Origin: an uncultured Clostridia bacterium
Lineage (GTDB): Bacteria; Bacillota; Clostridia; Christensenellales; Aristaeellaceae
Length of the DNA: 7,307 bases
Assembly: GCA_934621485.1 (NCBI GenBank)
Contig: CAKTUS010000114.1
Coordinates: 1 to 7,307 of the forward strand
Reading direction: 5' to 3'
Below, piece by piece: positions 1-5,833 of this stretch (positions are counted from its first letter, which is position 1; every line of letters begins with the position of its first letter). The position numbers and the translations under genes are program-made. Under the pieces are notes generated by a model that saw only the letters and a list, made by a program, of their open reading frames with translations, did no database searches and had not been told where the DNA came from.

Positions 1-59
<59 letters not shown>

Positions 60-98
60 ACACGCTGTATAAAGTTGTCGGGACGTTGCATAGAGTGA

Positions 99-140
99 AT
101 CCTTACCAAGGATGCGCTCTACCTGCTGAGCTACATCAGC
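99..140 (-). pseudogene. tRNA-Thr 5' half-copy (remnant, residues 1-42)
   Basis: This 42-nt segment is identical to residues 1-42 of the neighbouring tRNA-Thr: acceptor 5' strand, D-arm, anticodon loop and most of the anticodon 3' strand. Identity stops one base before the anticodon stem closes (GGATT instead of GGATG). What follows has no recognisable T-arm TTC motif and no full acceptor complement, only a short CAGC that could pair with GCTG. It cannot make a normal tRNA. It starts exactly 81 bp upstream of the intact copy, which matches a 76-nt tRNA plus a short spacer, so a decayed tandem duplicate is plausible. It lies between the promoter and the intact tRNA and should be part of the same precursor transcript. 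Confidence 0.85.
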
Positions 141-166
141 ATGCCCTCTGAACGAGCAACGATGAT

Positions 167-218
167 ATTATACACAACACTCGTTCATTTGGCAAGAGTT
201 TTTTGAAAAAAATTTGTT
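167..218 (-). promoter_or_regulatory. sigma-A-type promoter with UP-like element for the tRNA unit
   Basis: On the minus strand a TTGCCA -35 box (190-195) is followed after exactly 17 bp by a consensus TATAAT -10 box (167-172). Just upstream of the -35 lie A and T tracts (about 199-218), as expected for the UP element of a stable-RNA promoter. Transcription should start near 160, about 20 nt before the tRNA half-copy. No other gene is positioned to use it. Confidence 0.8.
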
Positions 219-284
219 AGGCGTTGAAAAAAGCTGCCGGTTGCTGAAAAAATGGAGATACAGGAGGCAGCGCCTCCTGCCGGG

Positions 285-381
285 GTTTTAGGGGCGGAGC
301 CCCTAAGCCTTATGACGCAGCACTTTCCCTGCGAACAAACGCAGCCGTGTGCACGGACGCGCTCTCTCGCAGAGATTTTTT
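285..381. repeat. structured intergenic repeat, copy A
   Basis: This is the first of two diverged tandem copies with a period of about 106-109 bp. In order it contains a hairpin TTAGGGGC-GGA-GCCCCTAA (288-306), the conserved string CTTTCCCTG (323-331), a small hairpin CTGCG/CGCAG, a conserved CG-AGCC string (340-346), CCGTG/CACGG, and a GCGCTC string. It ends with a short hairpin TCTCT-CGC-AGAGA (363-375) directly followed by six T. Read on the plus strand that tail resembles a weak intrinsic terminator. Confidence 0.65.
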
Positions 382-393
382 CAACAGCCTGGA

Positions 394-485
394 GTTTTAG
401 GGCTCCGCCCCTAAAACTTGTGCCATATGCTTTCCCTGGAACCAGCGTAGCCTTGTTTTCGGGAGCGCGCTCCTATGGGTTTTTC
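394..485. repeat. structured intergenic repeat, copy B
   Basis: This second copy is aligned to copy A through shared anchors in the same order: GTTTTAGGG at the start, CTTTCCCTG (430-438), CG-AGCC (446-452), GCGCTC (467-472) and a closing T run. Its first hairpin is GTTTTAGGG/CCCTAAAAC (394-402/409-417). The small middle hairpin is CTGG/CCAG where copy A has CTGCG/CGCAG, so pairing is kept while the bases differ. The last hairpin is the perfect 12-bp palindrome GGAGCGCGCTCC (462-473), followed after TATGGG by TTTTT. Confidence 0.62.
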
Positions 486-531
486 GCCAGGCAGAGGCGT
501 TGAAAAAACGCCGTTCCGTCCTTTTTTTCCT

Positions 532-1158
532 TCAAAAGCAAGCGTCCTCAGCCAACCGGCGATTCAAACATTCGTAAAAGCGGGCCAGATGCAGGCCGTC
601 TACCAAAGCGTGGTTGCACAGCAGGGTTACGGGCAGCAGCACGCGGCCGTCACGCTCAAAGTAACGGCCCCAGGTCAAGCGTGGATTGCTGTCGGCGGGC
701 GAAGGCGTGGGCTGCGTTAGCGCCGTATAGCTCAGCCAGGGCAGCGTGGATACAAACAGCAGGGGCAGCGGATCGTTTTCTTCAATGCCGCCCGTTTCCG
801 CCGCCCGCTGCTGCTGCCGGCGGGCATAGGGCAAGAACGCCTCACGCTCCATGCGGCAGTCCAGTTCGCAATAGCTGTAGGTGCCGTCCGCACGGGCTAC
901 GGTGTGGGAGGTAGGGCAAAACGCATACTCCACAATGCCGTCGTTCAGGATGCGCTGCCGCAACTGGGGCACATCGTTGGCCGCCAGAGCGGCGCAGCGC
1001 AAAAAGCTCAGGAAAAACGGCTCTCCGCGCCGCTTGAGCGCTGCCTGAAAAGCAGTGACATCCACCTCCACCGTGCAGCCCACATAGGGATTTGCCATGC
1101 GGCGGAAGTATTCAAAATGCGTTCGCCGCGGATAGGTTGCCAGATCGATGGTTTTCAT
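532..1158 (-). CDS. CatA-like O-acetyltransferase (chloramphenicol acetyltransferase family)
   Basis: This 208-residue cytoplasmic protein matches the type A chloramphenicol acetyltransferase family (usually about 210-220 residues) over its full length. Visible family features are an N-terminal RRTHFEYF (R11 at the place of the structural Arg18 of CAT), PWLSYT with S143 at the place of the oxyanion Ser148, and NHALVDG (182-188) with catalytic H183 and D187. The usual HHxxxDG has N182 in place of the first, non-catalytic His. Family members are trimers that transfer acetyl from acetyl-CoA to a hydroxyl group. The start is well fixed: AGGGGA lies about 8 nt upstream, and the ATG overlaps the stop of the hydrolase gene by one base (TGATG), implying translational coupling. 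The acceptor is unknown. Many chromosomal members in Firmicutes are annotated as CAT without demonstrated resistance, so calling it a resistance gene would be premature. Confidence 0.85.
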   Translation of the reverse strand: MKTIDLATYPRRTHFEYFRRMANPYVGCTVEVDVTAFQAALKRRGEPFFLSFLRCAALAANDVPQLRQRILNDGIVEYAFCPTSHTVARADGTYSYCELDCRMEREAFLPYARRQQQRAAETGGIEENDPLPLLFVSTLPWLSYTALTQPTPSPADSNPRLTWGRYFERDGRVLLPVTLLCNHALVDGLHLARFYECLNRRLAEDACF

Positions 1159-2306
1159 CAGCAGTTCCCCTTTTTTCCTTCGTCCTTCCGTTCGCTGATG
1201 GCCTGCCCTACTTTTGCCAGGGTGGGCAGCACCGCCCGCACCACCTCGCTGGCTCCGGAGGAAAACAGCGAATGAATCATGCGGCGCACATTGCGTTTCA
1301 CGCCAGGTTTCAATTCGCGAATCGCCTCCAGCATGCGCAGGGCGTTTTTATGCCAGTCCGACGTCAGGTCGGTTACCAGCTGCGCCTGAGAGGCGTCCAC
1401 CACCTGGCACAGCGTGTCCACCAGCAGGCGGCGGTCTTCGTTATCCATGGTAGCCAGCCAGGCGTGCATGGTTTCATCAGTAATCTTGCCGCTCATGTCC
1501 AGGTCGTCCATGCATTGAAAGCAGCCGTTTTTCACCTGCCAGGTCATGGCGTCGTGCTGCAAAATACCGATCGATACAGATTTCACCACTGTGTAAACGG
1601 GATGATAGCTTAGCAGCATGCCCACGACGCTGCTTTGGGGAATGTAGCTTTCAATGCGGCCGCTGATGCGCTGATATCCCGGGCTATGCAGGGTTTCTTC
1701 ATCCAGGCCGGGCCCGTCGAAGCTGTACACCCGGCGGATATGACGCTGCGTTTCCTCATCTGTGCAGGCGCCCGCATACACCGCCAAATTGCCGCCCTTG
1801 CTATGGCCGCAGGCAAGAATATCGCCGCCTGTTTCCTTCGCCAGCCGCCGCACATAGTCCGCCGCCTCCACCTGAGAGGGCACCGTCATAAAGCTCATGT
1901 TCAGGTCTTCCTTCCAGCCCACCAGGGTCAGGTCGGTTCCGCGAAAGGCCACGCAGCTCTGGCCGTCCTCCAGCAGCCAGGTACAGGCGCAAAACTGCAT
2001 TTCCCGCTGGTTGTCAATCCGGTTGATATAGTTTTTCATGAGCCAGTCCCGGTAACGGGGCTGCCCGGCGCACACCTCAAACAAACGGTAACGCTTTTGT
2101 TGAAATTGGTCCAGCCCCTCGTATTCCACATGATCACGCAAAAACTGCCACCCTTGGGCTACCGTGCAGGTTTCGCCCTTGTCCAGCCTGCCCTCCATGG
2201 GCATATATACCAGCTGGGTTAAAATCAGGCCGTCCAGGGCGTCAAAGGGCCTTTCCGCCAGGCGTTGTGCGCCGCAGTAAAGGACGTGGTCCTGAATGTT
2301 GGCCAT
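1158..2306 (-). CDS. Mbeg1-like alpha/beta hydrolase (DUF2974 family)
   Basis: This 382-residue protein carries the lipase-like nucleophile elbow GHSKGGNLAVYA (167-178) with Ser169 as probable nucleophile. Upstream is FRGTD (121-125) plus GWKEDLNMSF (130-139), and downstream YSFDGPGLDE (194-203), where D197 is a candidate acid; H251 is one candidate for the catalytic His. This arrangement is typical of Mbeg1-like/DUF2974 proteins of Clostridia and Lactobacillales, whose substrates are undefined. I see no signal peptide or clear membrane segment. The C-terminal third (about 270-382) is charged and probably helical, outside the hydrolase core. The start has a strong AAGGAGG about 9 nt upstream. 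It is the first gene of a two-gene minus-strand unit with the CatA-like gene and reads from its own promoter (2344-2372). The family assignment is firm; lipase or esterase activity is only inferred from the GxSxG motif. Confidence 0.87.
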   Translation of the reverse strand: MANIQDHVLYCGAQRLAERPFDALDGLILTQLVYMPMEGRLDKGETCTVAQGWQFLRDHVEYEGLDQFQQKRYRLFEVCAGQPRYRDWLMKNYINRIDNQREMQFCACTWLLEDGQSCVAFRGTDLTLVGWKEDLNMSFMTVPSQVEAADYVRRLAKETGGDILACGHSKGGNLAVYAGACTDEETQRHIRRVYSFDGPGLDEETLHSPGYQRISGRIESYIPQSSVVGMLLSYHPVYTVVKSVSIGILQHDAMTWQVKNGCFQCMDDLDMSGKITDETMHAWLATMDNEDRRLLVDTLCQVVDASQAQLVTDLTSDWHKNALRMLEAIRELKPGVKRNVRRMIHSLFSSGASEVVRAVLPTLAKVGQAISERKDEGKKGNC

Positions 2307-2343
2307 GAGACTATCCCTCCTTGCTTTGTGTCAAACAGCTTTC

Positions 2344-2372
2344 AGTATAACAAAGTGCAGCCGCGGGCGCAA
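2344..2372 (-). promoter_or_regulatory. promoter of the hydrolase/acetyltransferase unit
   Basis: On the minus strand TTGCGC (2367-2372) and TATACT (2344-2349) are separated by exactly 17 bp, about 37 bp upstream of the hydrolase ATG. The -35 box lies only four bases from the -35 box of the divergent murC promoter, so the two polymerase footprints would overlap. Confidence 0.7.
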
Positions 2373-2376
2373 GGTA

Positions 2377-2406
2377 TTGATTATTCGCGGGTATCGGGCG
2401 TATAAT
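2377..2406 (+). promoter_or_regulatory. promoter of murC
   Basis: TTGATT (2377-2382) and a consensus TATAAT (2401-2406) are separated by 18 bp. Transcription should begin near 2413, giving a leader of about 42 nt. The ribosome binding site GAGGAA (2444-2449) sits five to six bases before the ATG at 2455. Confidence 0.7.
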
Positions 2407-2454
2407 AAAAATGGTTTCGTTTAAGCGTAGCCATGTAGGAAGCGAGGAAAAACC

Positions 2455-3861
2455 ATGAATACACCCCATATCCGCGATTATCAGGGCAAGCATATCCACA
2501 TGATTGGCATCGGCGGCTCCTCCATGAGCGGCCTGGCCCAGATGCTGCTGGAAAAAGGATACCGCCTCACCGGGTCTGATAATCTGGAAACCTATACCAC
2601 CCGCCATTTGCGCGATGAGCTGCACATTCCCGTCACCATTGGCCATAAGGCGGAAAATGTGCACGGGGCCGACCTGGTGGTGTACACCGTGGCCATTTTG
2701 CCCGACAATCCCGAGCGGGTAGAAATGGAGCGTCTGGGAATTCCCAGCATTGAGCGGGCCACTTTGCTGGGCCAGCTGATGGAGGGCTACGGCGCGGCCA
2801 TCGGCGTTTGCGGTGCGCACGGCAAAACCAGCACTACCTCCATGCTGTCCCAGGTGCTCATGGAATGCGGCCTGGATCCCACCATCCATATTGGCGGTCA
2901 GCTGGACTTCATCGGCGGCAGCACCCGCATCGGAAAGGGCGATTTGTTCCTGGCGGAAGCCTGCGAATTCAACGCCAGCTTTTTGCACCTGCGGCCTACT
3001 GTAGCGGTGGTTTTGAACATCGACGCGGATCATCTGGACTTTTACAAGGATATTGACGATATTCAGCAAACCTTTGGCAAGTTTCTTGCCCTGCTGCCCA
3101 AGGACGGCTGCGCCATCGGCAACGGAGACGACCGGCGAGTGGTGGAGCTGCTCAACGGTCTGGCCTGCCCCCGCTACACCTTCGGCTTCGGCGAAGGCTG
3201 CGATTACCGTCCCCTAAACCTGCGCTATGACGACCTGGGCCGCGGCAGCTTTGACTTTGCCTTTGGCGACACGGTGCTGGGCCATGTGGAAATGCAGGTA
3301 GCGGGCGATTTCCAAGTGTCCAACGCCATGGCGGCCCTAACCTGCGCCCATACCCAAAATGCGGACATGACCGTGGCCTGCCGTGCCATGAGCGATTTTA
3401 AGGGCGCTCACCGCCGCTTTGAGCTCACCTCCGTGGTGGAGGGGGTAAAGCTGTACCACGACTACGGCCACAACCCCACCGAAATGCGCAATGTGCTGTC
3501 TGTGGCCAAGCTGCAGCCCCACAACCGCTTGTGGGCGGTCATGCAGCCCCACACCTACAGCCGGGTTAAGCGCCTGTTTCACGACTACCTGACCTGCACC
3601 CAGGCGGCAGACATCACCCTGGTCACGGACATCTACGCCGCCCGGGAAAAGGATCCCGGCGACATTAAGGCCGAAATGGTGGTAGAGGGCATGAAGCAGC
3701 ATGGCGTCAACGCCGTCCATACGCCCTCCTTCGACGATACGGAAGCCTATCTGCGTAAGCACTGGCAGCCCGGCGACCTGGTGCTCACCATGGGCTGCGG
3801 CAACATCAACCAGCTCAACGACCAGATTTTGGCCCATGAAAAGGAGAAGGAACATGCCTGA
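2455..3861 (+). CDS. murC: UDP-N-acetylmuramate--L-alanine ligase (MurC)
   Basis: MurC joins L-alanine to UDP-N-acetylmuramate with ATP, the first amino-acid addition of peptidoglycan precursor synthesis, in the cytoplasm. The 468 residues have the three-domain Mur ligase layout and usual length. These include GIGGSSMSG (18-26, UDP-binding N-terminal domain), the ATP loop GAHGKTSTT (120-128), EACEFNASFLHL (168-179), LNIDADHLDFY (187-197), HRRFE (319-323), DYGHNPTE (336-343), QPHTYSR (364-370) and MGCGNI (446-451). Some positions differ from the textbook motifs: DYGHNPTE where DYGHHPTE is common, and MGCGNI for MGAGDI. These may be lineage variants. Start: GAGGAA precedes the ATG. The gene is first in a unit with the DUF1653 gene, which begins inside its last codons. 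No other mur or division genes are in the window, so murC stands apart from a dcw-type cluster here. Confidence 0.95.
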   Translation: MNTPHIRDYQGKHIHMIGIGGSSMSGLAQMLLEKGYRLTGSDNLETYTTRHLRDELHIPVTIGHKAENVHGADLVVYTVAILPDNPERVEMERLGIPSIERATLLGQLMEGYGAAIGVCGAHGKTSTTSMLSQVLMECGLDPTIHIGGQLDFIGGSTRIGKGDLFLAEACEFNASFLHLRPTVAVVLNIDADHLDFYKDIDDIQQTFGKFLALLPKDGCAIGNGDDRRVVELLNGLACPRYTFGFGEGCDYRPLNLRYDDLGRGSFDFAFGDTVLGHVEMQVAGDFQVSNAMAALTCAHTQNADMTVACRAMSDFKGAHRRFELTSVVEGVKLYHDYGHNPTEMRNVLSVAKLQPHNRLWAVMQPHTYSRVKRLFHDYLTCTQAADITLVTDIYAAREKDPGDIKAEMVVEGMKQHGVNAVHTPSFDDTEAYLRKHWQPGDLVLTMGCGNINQLNDQILAHEKEKEHA

Positions 3862-4081
3862 GCTTCTGCCCGGCCGCTACCGGCATTTTAAGGGCAATGA
3901 ATATGAACTGCTGTTTATCGCCACTCATTCCGAAACCCGGGAGCCTATGGTGGTGTACCGAGCCCTGTATGGGGAAGGCGGGCTGTGGGTGCGCCCGGCC
4001 GCCATGTGGCAGGAGCAGGTGCAGCGAGACGGCTATAGCGGTCCGCGGTTTGTGTATCTTGGGCCAATGACTTCCGTTTGA
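3854..4081 (+). CDS. DUF1653 family protein
   Basis: This 75-residue protein matches DUF1653 along its whole length: PGRYRHFKGNEYELLFIATH (6-25), SETREPMVVYRALYG (26-40), LWVRPAAMW (44-52) and PRFVYLG (64-70). The family is small, soluble and widespread in bacteria; its function is unknown. The ATG at 3854 is chosen because AAGGAG (3841-3846) lies seven bases upstream and because the DUF1653 homology begins right after it. An open frame extends further upstream, but that part is murC read in another frame. The gene overlaps the murC end by 8 bases (ATGCCTGA holds both the start and the murC stop), which suggests translational coupling. The terminator at 4094-4140 closes the unit. Confidence 0.9.
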   Translation: MPELLPGRYRHFKGNEYELLFIATHSETREPMVVYRALYGEGGLWVRPAAMWQEQVQRDGYSGPRFVYLGPMTSV

Positions 4082-4093
4082 TAACAGAATTGT

Positions 4094-4140
4094 AAAAAAC
4101 GGCATGTTTTGTTACATTTTTACGAAACATGTCGTTTTTT
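4094..4140 (+). terminator. intrinsic terminator of the murC unit
   Basis: A 19-bp stem (4094-4112 with 4122-4140, complete when G-U pairs are allowed) encloses a 9-nt loop. It begins with six A and ends with six T, so it has a U-tract on either strand and could work in both directions. It starts 12 bases after the DUF1653 stop and directly precedes the permease promoter, insulating the two units. Confidence 0.9.
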
Positions 4141-4142
4141 GC

Positions 4143-4171
4143 TTGTCAAATTTTTCACGGTCTCTTATAAT
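4143..4171 (+). promoter_or_regulatory. promoter of the permease/glycerate kinase unit
   Basis: TTGTCA (4143-4148) and consensus TATAAT (4166-4171) are separated by exactly 17 bp. Transcription should begin near 4178. The -35 box touches the U-tract end of the preceding terminator. No regulator gene is visible nearby. Confidence 0.85.
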
Positions 4172-4332
4172 AGCTGTCGTAATATGCTGTATCGATCCCA
4201 AAATCACCATACCCGACAGCTTTTCATTCGGCTGTGTTTTCATGGACCCGGCAGGCGTATGCCTGTTTGGTGCGAAGGGGTTCGCGACCCTTCGCCGATA
4301 GCGATCCAAATCTTCTTTGGAGGTGCGTTCTC
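4172..4332 (+). promoter_or_regulatory. operator-like inverted repeat and structured 5' leader of the permease gene
   Basis: About 155 nt of untranslated leader separate the predicted start site from the permease ATG. An 8-bp inverted repeat AGCTGTCG/CGACAGCT (4172-4179 and 4214-4221) begins right after the -10 box. Because most of its left arm lies before the start site, it is better read as a DNA operator pair than as an RNA stem. Further down are CAGGC-GTAT-GCCTG (4252-4265) and GCGAAGGG/CCCTTCGC (4272-4279/4288-4295) with an 8-nt loop. The ribosome binding site GGAGG (4318-4322) is left free by these hairpins. No known riboswitch class was recognised. Confidence 0.5.
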
Positions 4333-5697
4333 ATGACTGGTATTCCCCTGTTAATTGCGTTCGTCGTTGCCATCGTCCTCATGATCGTGGCAATCTCCAA
4401 GTGGAAGGTTCACCCCTTCCTGTCCATCATGGGTGTGTCCCTGATTCTGGCCCTCATCGCCGGTATCGACATCACCAAGATTCCCAGCGTCATCGGCGCA
4501 GGCTTCTCCGGCACCTTTACTTCCATTGGTATCGTCATCATCCTGGGCGCTCTGGTGGGCATCCTGCTGGAAAAGACTGGCGCGGCTCTGAAAATGGCCG
4601 ACTGCGTGGTGAAACTGGTTGGCAAGAAGCATCCTGAAGCCGCCATGATTATCATGGGCTGGATTGTATCCATCCCCGTGTTCTGCGACAGCGGCTTCGT
4701 TATTCTCAACCCCATCCGCAAGGCGCTGGTCAAGCGCACCGGCAAGTCCAGCGTGGCCTGCAGCGTGGCGCTGTCCATGGGTCTGTACATCAGCCACTGC
4801 TTCATTCCCCCCACGCCGGGCCCCATTGCCGCCGCTAACACCCTGTTTGGCGAAACCGGCCTGAACACCGATGTGAACCTGCTGCTGGTTATGGGCATGG
4901 GCGCGCTGTGCTCCATCCTGCCCATGATTGCCGGCTACATCTTCGCCCTGTTCATCGGCAAGAAGGTAAAGGCCCGCGATGAGGCGAACGCCTCCGAGGT
5001 CACCCAAACCTATGAAGAGCTGGTAGCCAGCTACGGCAAGCTGCCCAACGGCTTCATGTCCTTTGCCCCCATTGTGGTGCCCATCATTCTGATGGGTCTG
5101 TCCAGCGCGCTGAGCATGGCCGGCGCTTCCGTGCCCTTCCTCGCCTTCCTGGGCACGCCTATCATCGCTCTGGCGGTGGGCCTCATCCTGAGCATCATCA
5201 TGCTGGCCACCTCCGGCAAAATCGGCGAGTTCTATGATATCACCAACGAAACCCTCAAAACCGTGGGCCCCATCCTGTTCGTTACCGCTGCCGGCGGCGT
5301 GCTGGGCAAGGTGATTTCTGAAAGCAACCTGATTAACTTCATCAAGGACCATGCCGTTACCCTGGAAACCATGGGCCTGCTGTTCCCCTTCCTGCTGGCC
5401 GCCATTCTCAAGACGGCGCAGGGCAGCTCCACCGTGGCCATCACCACCAGCGCCGGCATCATCGCCCCGCTGATGACCACCTTGGGCTTTGTAACTCCCG
5501 TGCACGCCGCTCTGGTGGTCGTAGCCATCGGCGCCGGCGCTATGACAGTGTCTCATGCCAACGACAGCTACTTCTGGGTGGTTACCAACTTTGGTGAAAT
5601 GGAAACCCAGGACGGCTACAAAACGCAAACCCTGGGCACATTGGTGATCGGCATTGCCGCCATCATCAACGTGCTGCTGGTGAGCCTGATCTTCTAA
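4333..5697 (+). CDS. GntP-family permease, probable glycerate (or other sugar-acid) importer
   Basis: This 454-residue, very hydrophobic inner-membrane protein has the family's usual length and roughly a dozen membrane segments. It opens with a hydrophobic helix (4-22). GntP-family signatures are IPVFCDSGFVIL (114-125), ISHCFIPPTPGP (153-164), KTAQGSSTVA (360-369) and SHANDSYFWVV (407-417). GntP carriers bring in gluconate and related sugar acids with protons. The adjacent glycerate 2-kinase makes D-glycerate the most likely substrate, but this is inference from context. The ATG at 4333 is preferred because GGAGG lies about 10 bases before it and the protein then begins directly with membrane sequence. 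An in-frame ATG at 4234 would add 33 polar residues and has no ribosome binding site. It is the first gene of the unit, driven from 4143-4171. Confidence 0.92.
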   Translation: MTGIPLLIAFVVAIVLMIVAISKWKVHPFLSIMGVSLILALIAGIDITKIPSVIGAGFSGTFTSIGIVIILGALVGILLEKTGAALKMADCVVKLVGKKHPEAAMIIMGWIVSIPVFCDSGFVILNPIRKALVKRTGKSSVACSVALSMGLYISHCFIPPTPGPIAAANTLFGETGLNTDVNLLLVMGMGALCSILPMIAGYIFALFIGKKVKARDEANASEVTQTYEELVASYGKLPNGFMSFAPIVVPIILMGLSSALSMAGASVPFLAFLGTPIIALAVGLILSIIMLATSGKIGEFYDITNETLKTVGPILFVTAAGGVLGKVISESNLINFIKDHAVTLETMGLLFPFLLAAILKTAQGSSTVAITTSAGIIAPLMTTLGFVTPVHAALVVVAIGAGAMTVSHANDSYFWVVTNFGEMETQDGYKTQTLGTLVIGIAAIINVLLVSLIF

Positions 5698-5709
5698 ACT
5701 CTTTTCTAC

Positions 5710-5812
5710 GGCGGGCCGCTGTTCTCCGCGCCAAAAGGGCGTAAAAGCAGGAACATTGCTTGCAAATCGCGAAATAACAAGCAATTCTGCGGAGAAAGCG
5801 GTCCGCTTTCTT
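5710..5812 (+). ncRNA. structured intergenic RNA before the glycerate kinase gene (candidate cis-regulatory element)
   Basis: The 136-bp gap between the two genes of this unit folds strongly. A long stem pairs 5711-5729 with 5789-5806: 18 pairs, with one bulged G at 5721 and one G-U. It encloses a 59-nt region holding ATTGCTTG/CAAGCAAT (5755-5762 and 5778-5785) and a weak GCC/GGC hairpin. The right arm also forms part of a second hairpin, GAAAGCG-GTC-CGCTTTC (5794-5810), followed by TTTGCTATTT. The two structures exclude each other. The ribosome binding site lies 10-12 bases further on. It could be an attenuator, a ligand- or protein-sensing leader, or an mRNA-stability or processing element. 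I do not recognise a known class. Confidence 0.5.
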
Positions 5813-5833
5813 TGCTATTTGGGAGGATGACTC

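Larger units (their letters stand above)
196..531. other. non-coding, hairpin-rich intergenic region
   Basis: About 340 bases separate the tRNA promoter from the 3' end of the acetyltransferase gene. I see no credible gene: the one open frame (252-503) runs through palindromes and has no ribosome binding site or recognisable domain. The stretch holds a palindrome with an 8-bp stem at 261-279, two diverged tandem repeat units (285-381 and 394-485), and a hairpin at 496-512 (GGCGTT/AACGCC). Short GTTGAAAAAA-like strings recur near 224-237, 241-251 and 499-508. Confidence 0.8.

Noticed and set aside
252..503. An 83-codon plus-strand open frame before the acetyltransferase gene
   Set aside because: It runs through the hairpin repeats, has no convincing ribosome binding site, and its translation is what GGGGC-type palindromes produce.
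532..1158. Calling the CatA-like gene an acquired chloramphenicol-resistance gene
   Set aside because: No mobile element flanks it, its base composition resembles its neighbours, and it is coupled to a chromosomal-type hydrolase gene. Sequence alone does not show the acceptor.
2311..3069. A 252-codon minus-strand open frame opposite murC
   Set aside because: It is antisense to the conserved N-terminal half of MurC and shows no family motif or plausible ribosome binding site.
3701..3853. An upstream start for the DUF1653 protein
   Set aside because: The extra 51 residues are murC read in another frame. DUF1653 homology and the AAGGAG site both point to the ATG at 3854.
4234..4332. An upstream start for the permease giving a 33-residue extension
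   Set aside because: There is no ribosome binding site before 4234, the extension is polar and crosses a leader hairpin, and the ATG at 4333 has GGAGG and begins directly with membrane sequence.
4104..4336. Short open frames between the terminator and the permease gene
   Set aside because: They overlap the terminator stem, the promoter and the leader hairpins, and show no domain or ribosome binding site.
4351..5784. A 477-codon open frame on the minus strand opposite the permease gene
   Set aside because: It is rich in His, Gln, Gly and Asp in a low-complexity manner, as expected from the reverse of hydrophobic GC-rich codons. It has no recognisable domain, and the plus strand encodes a clear GntP protein.
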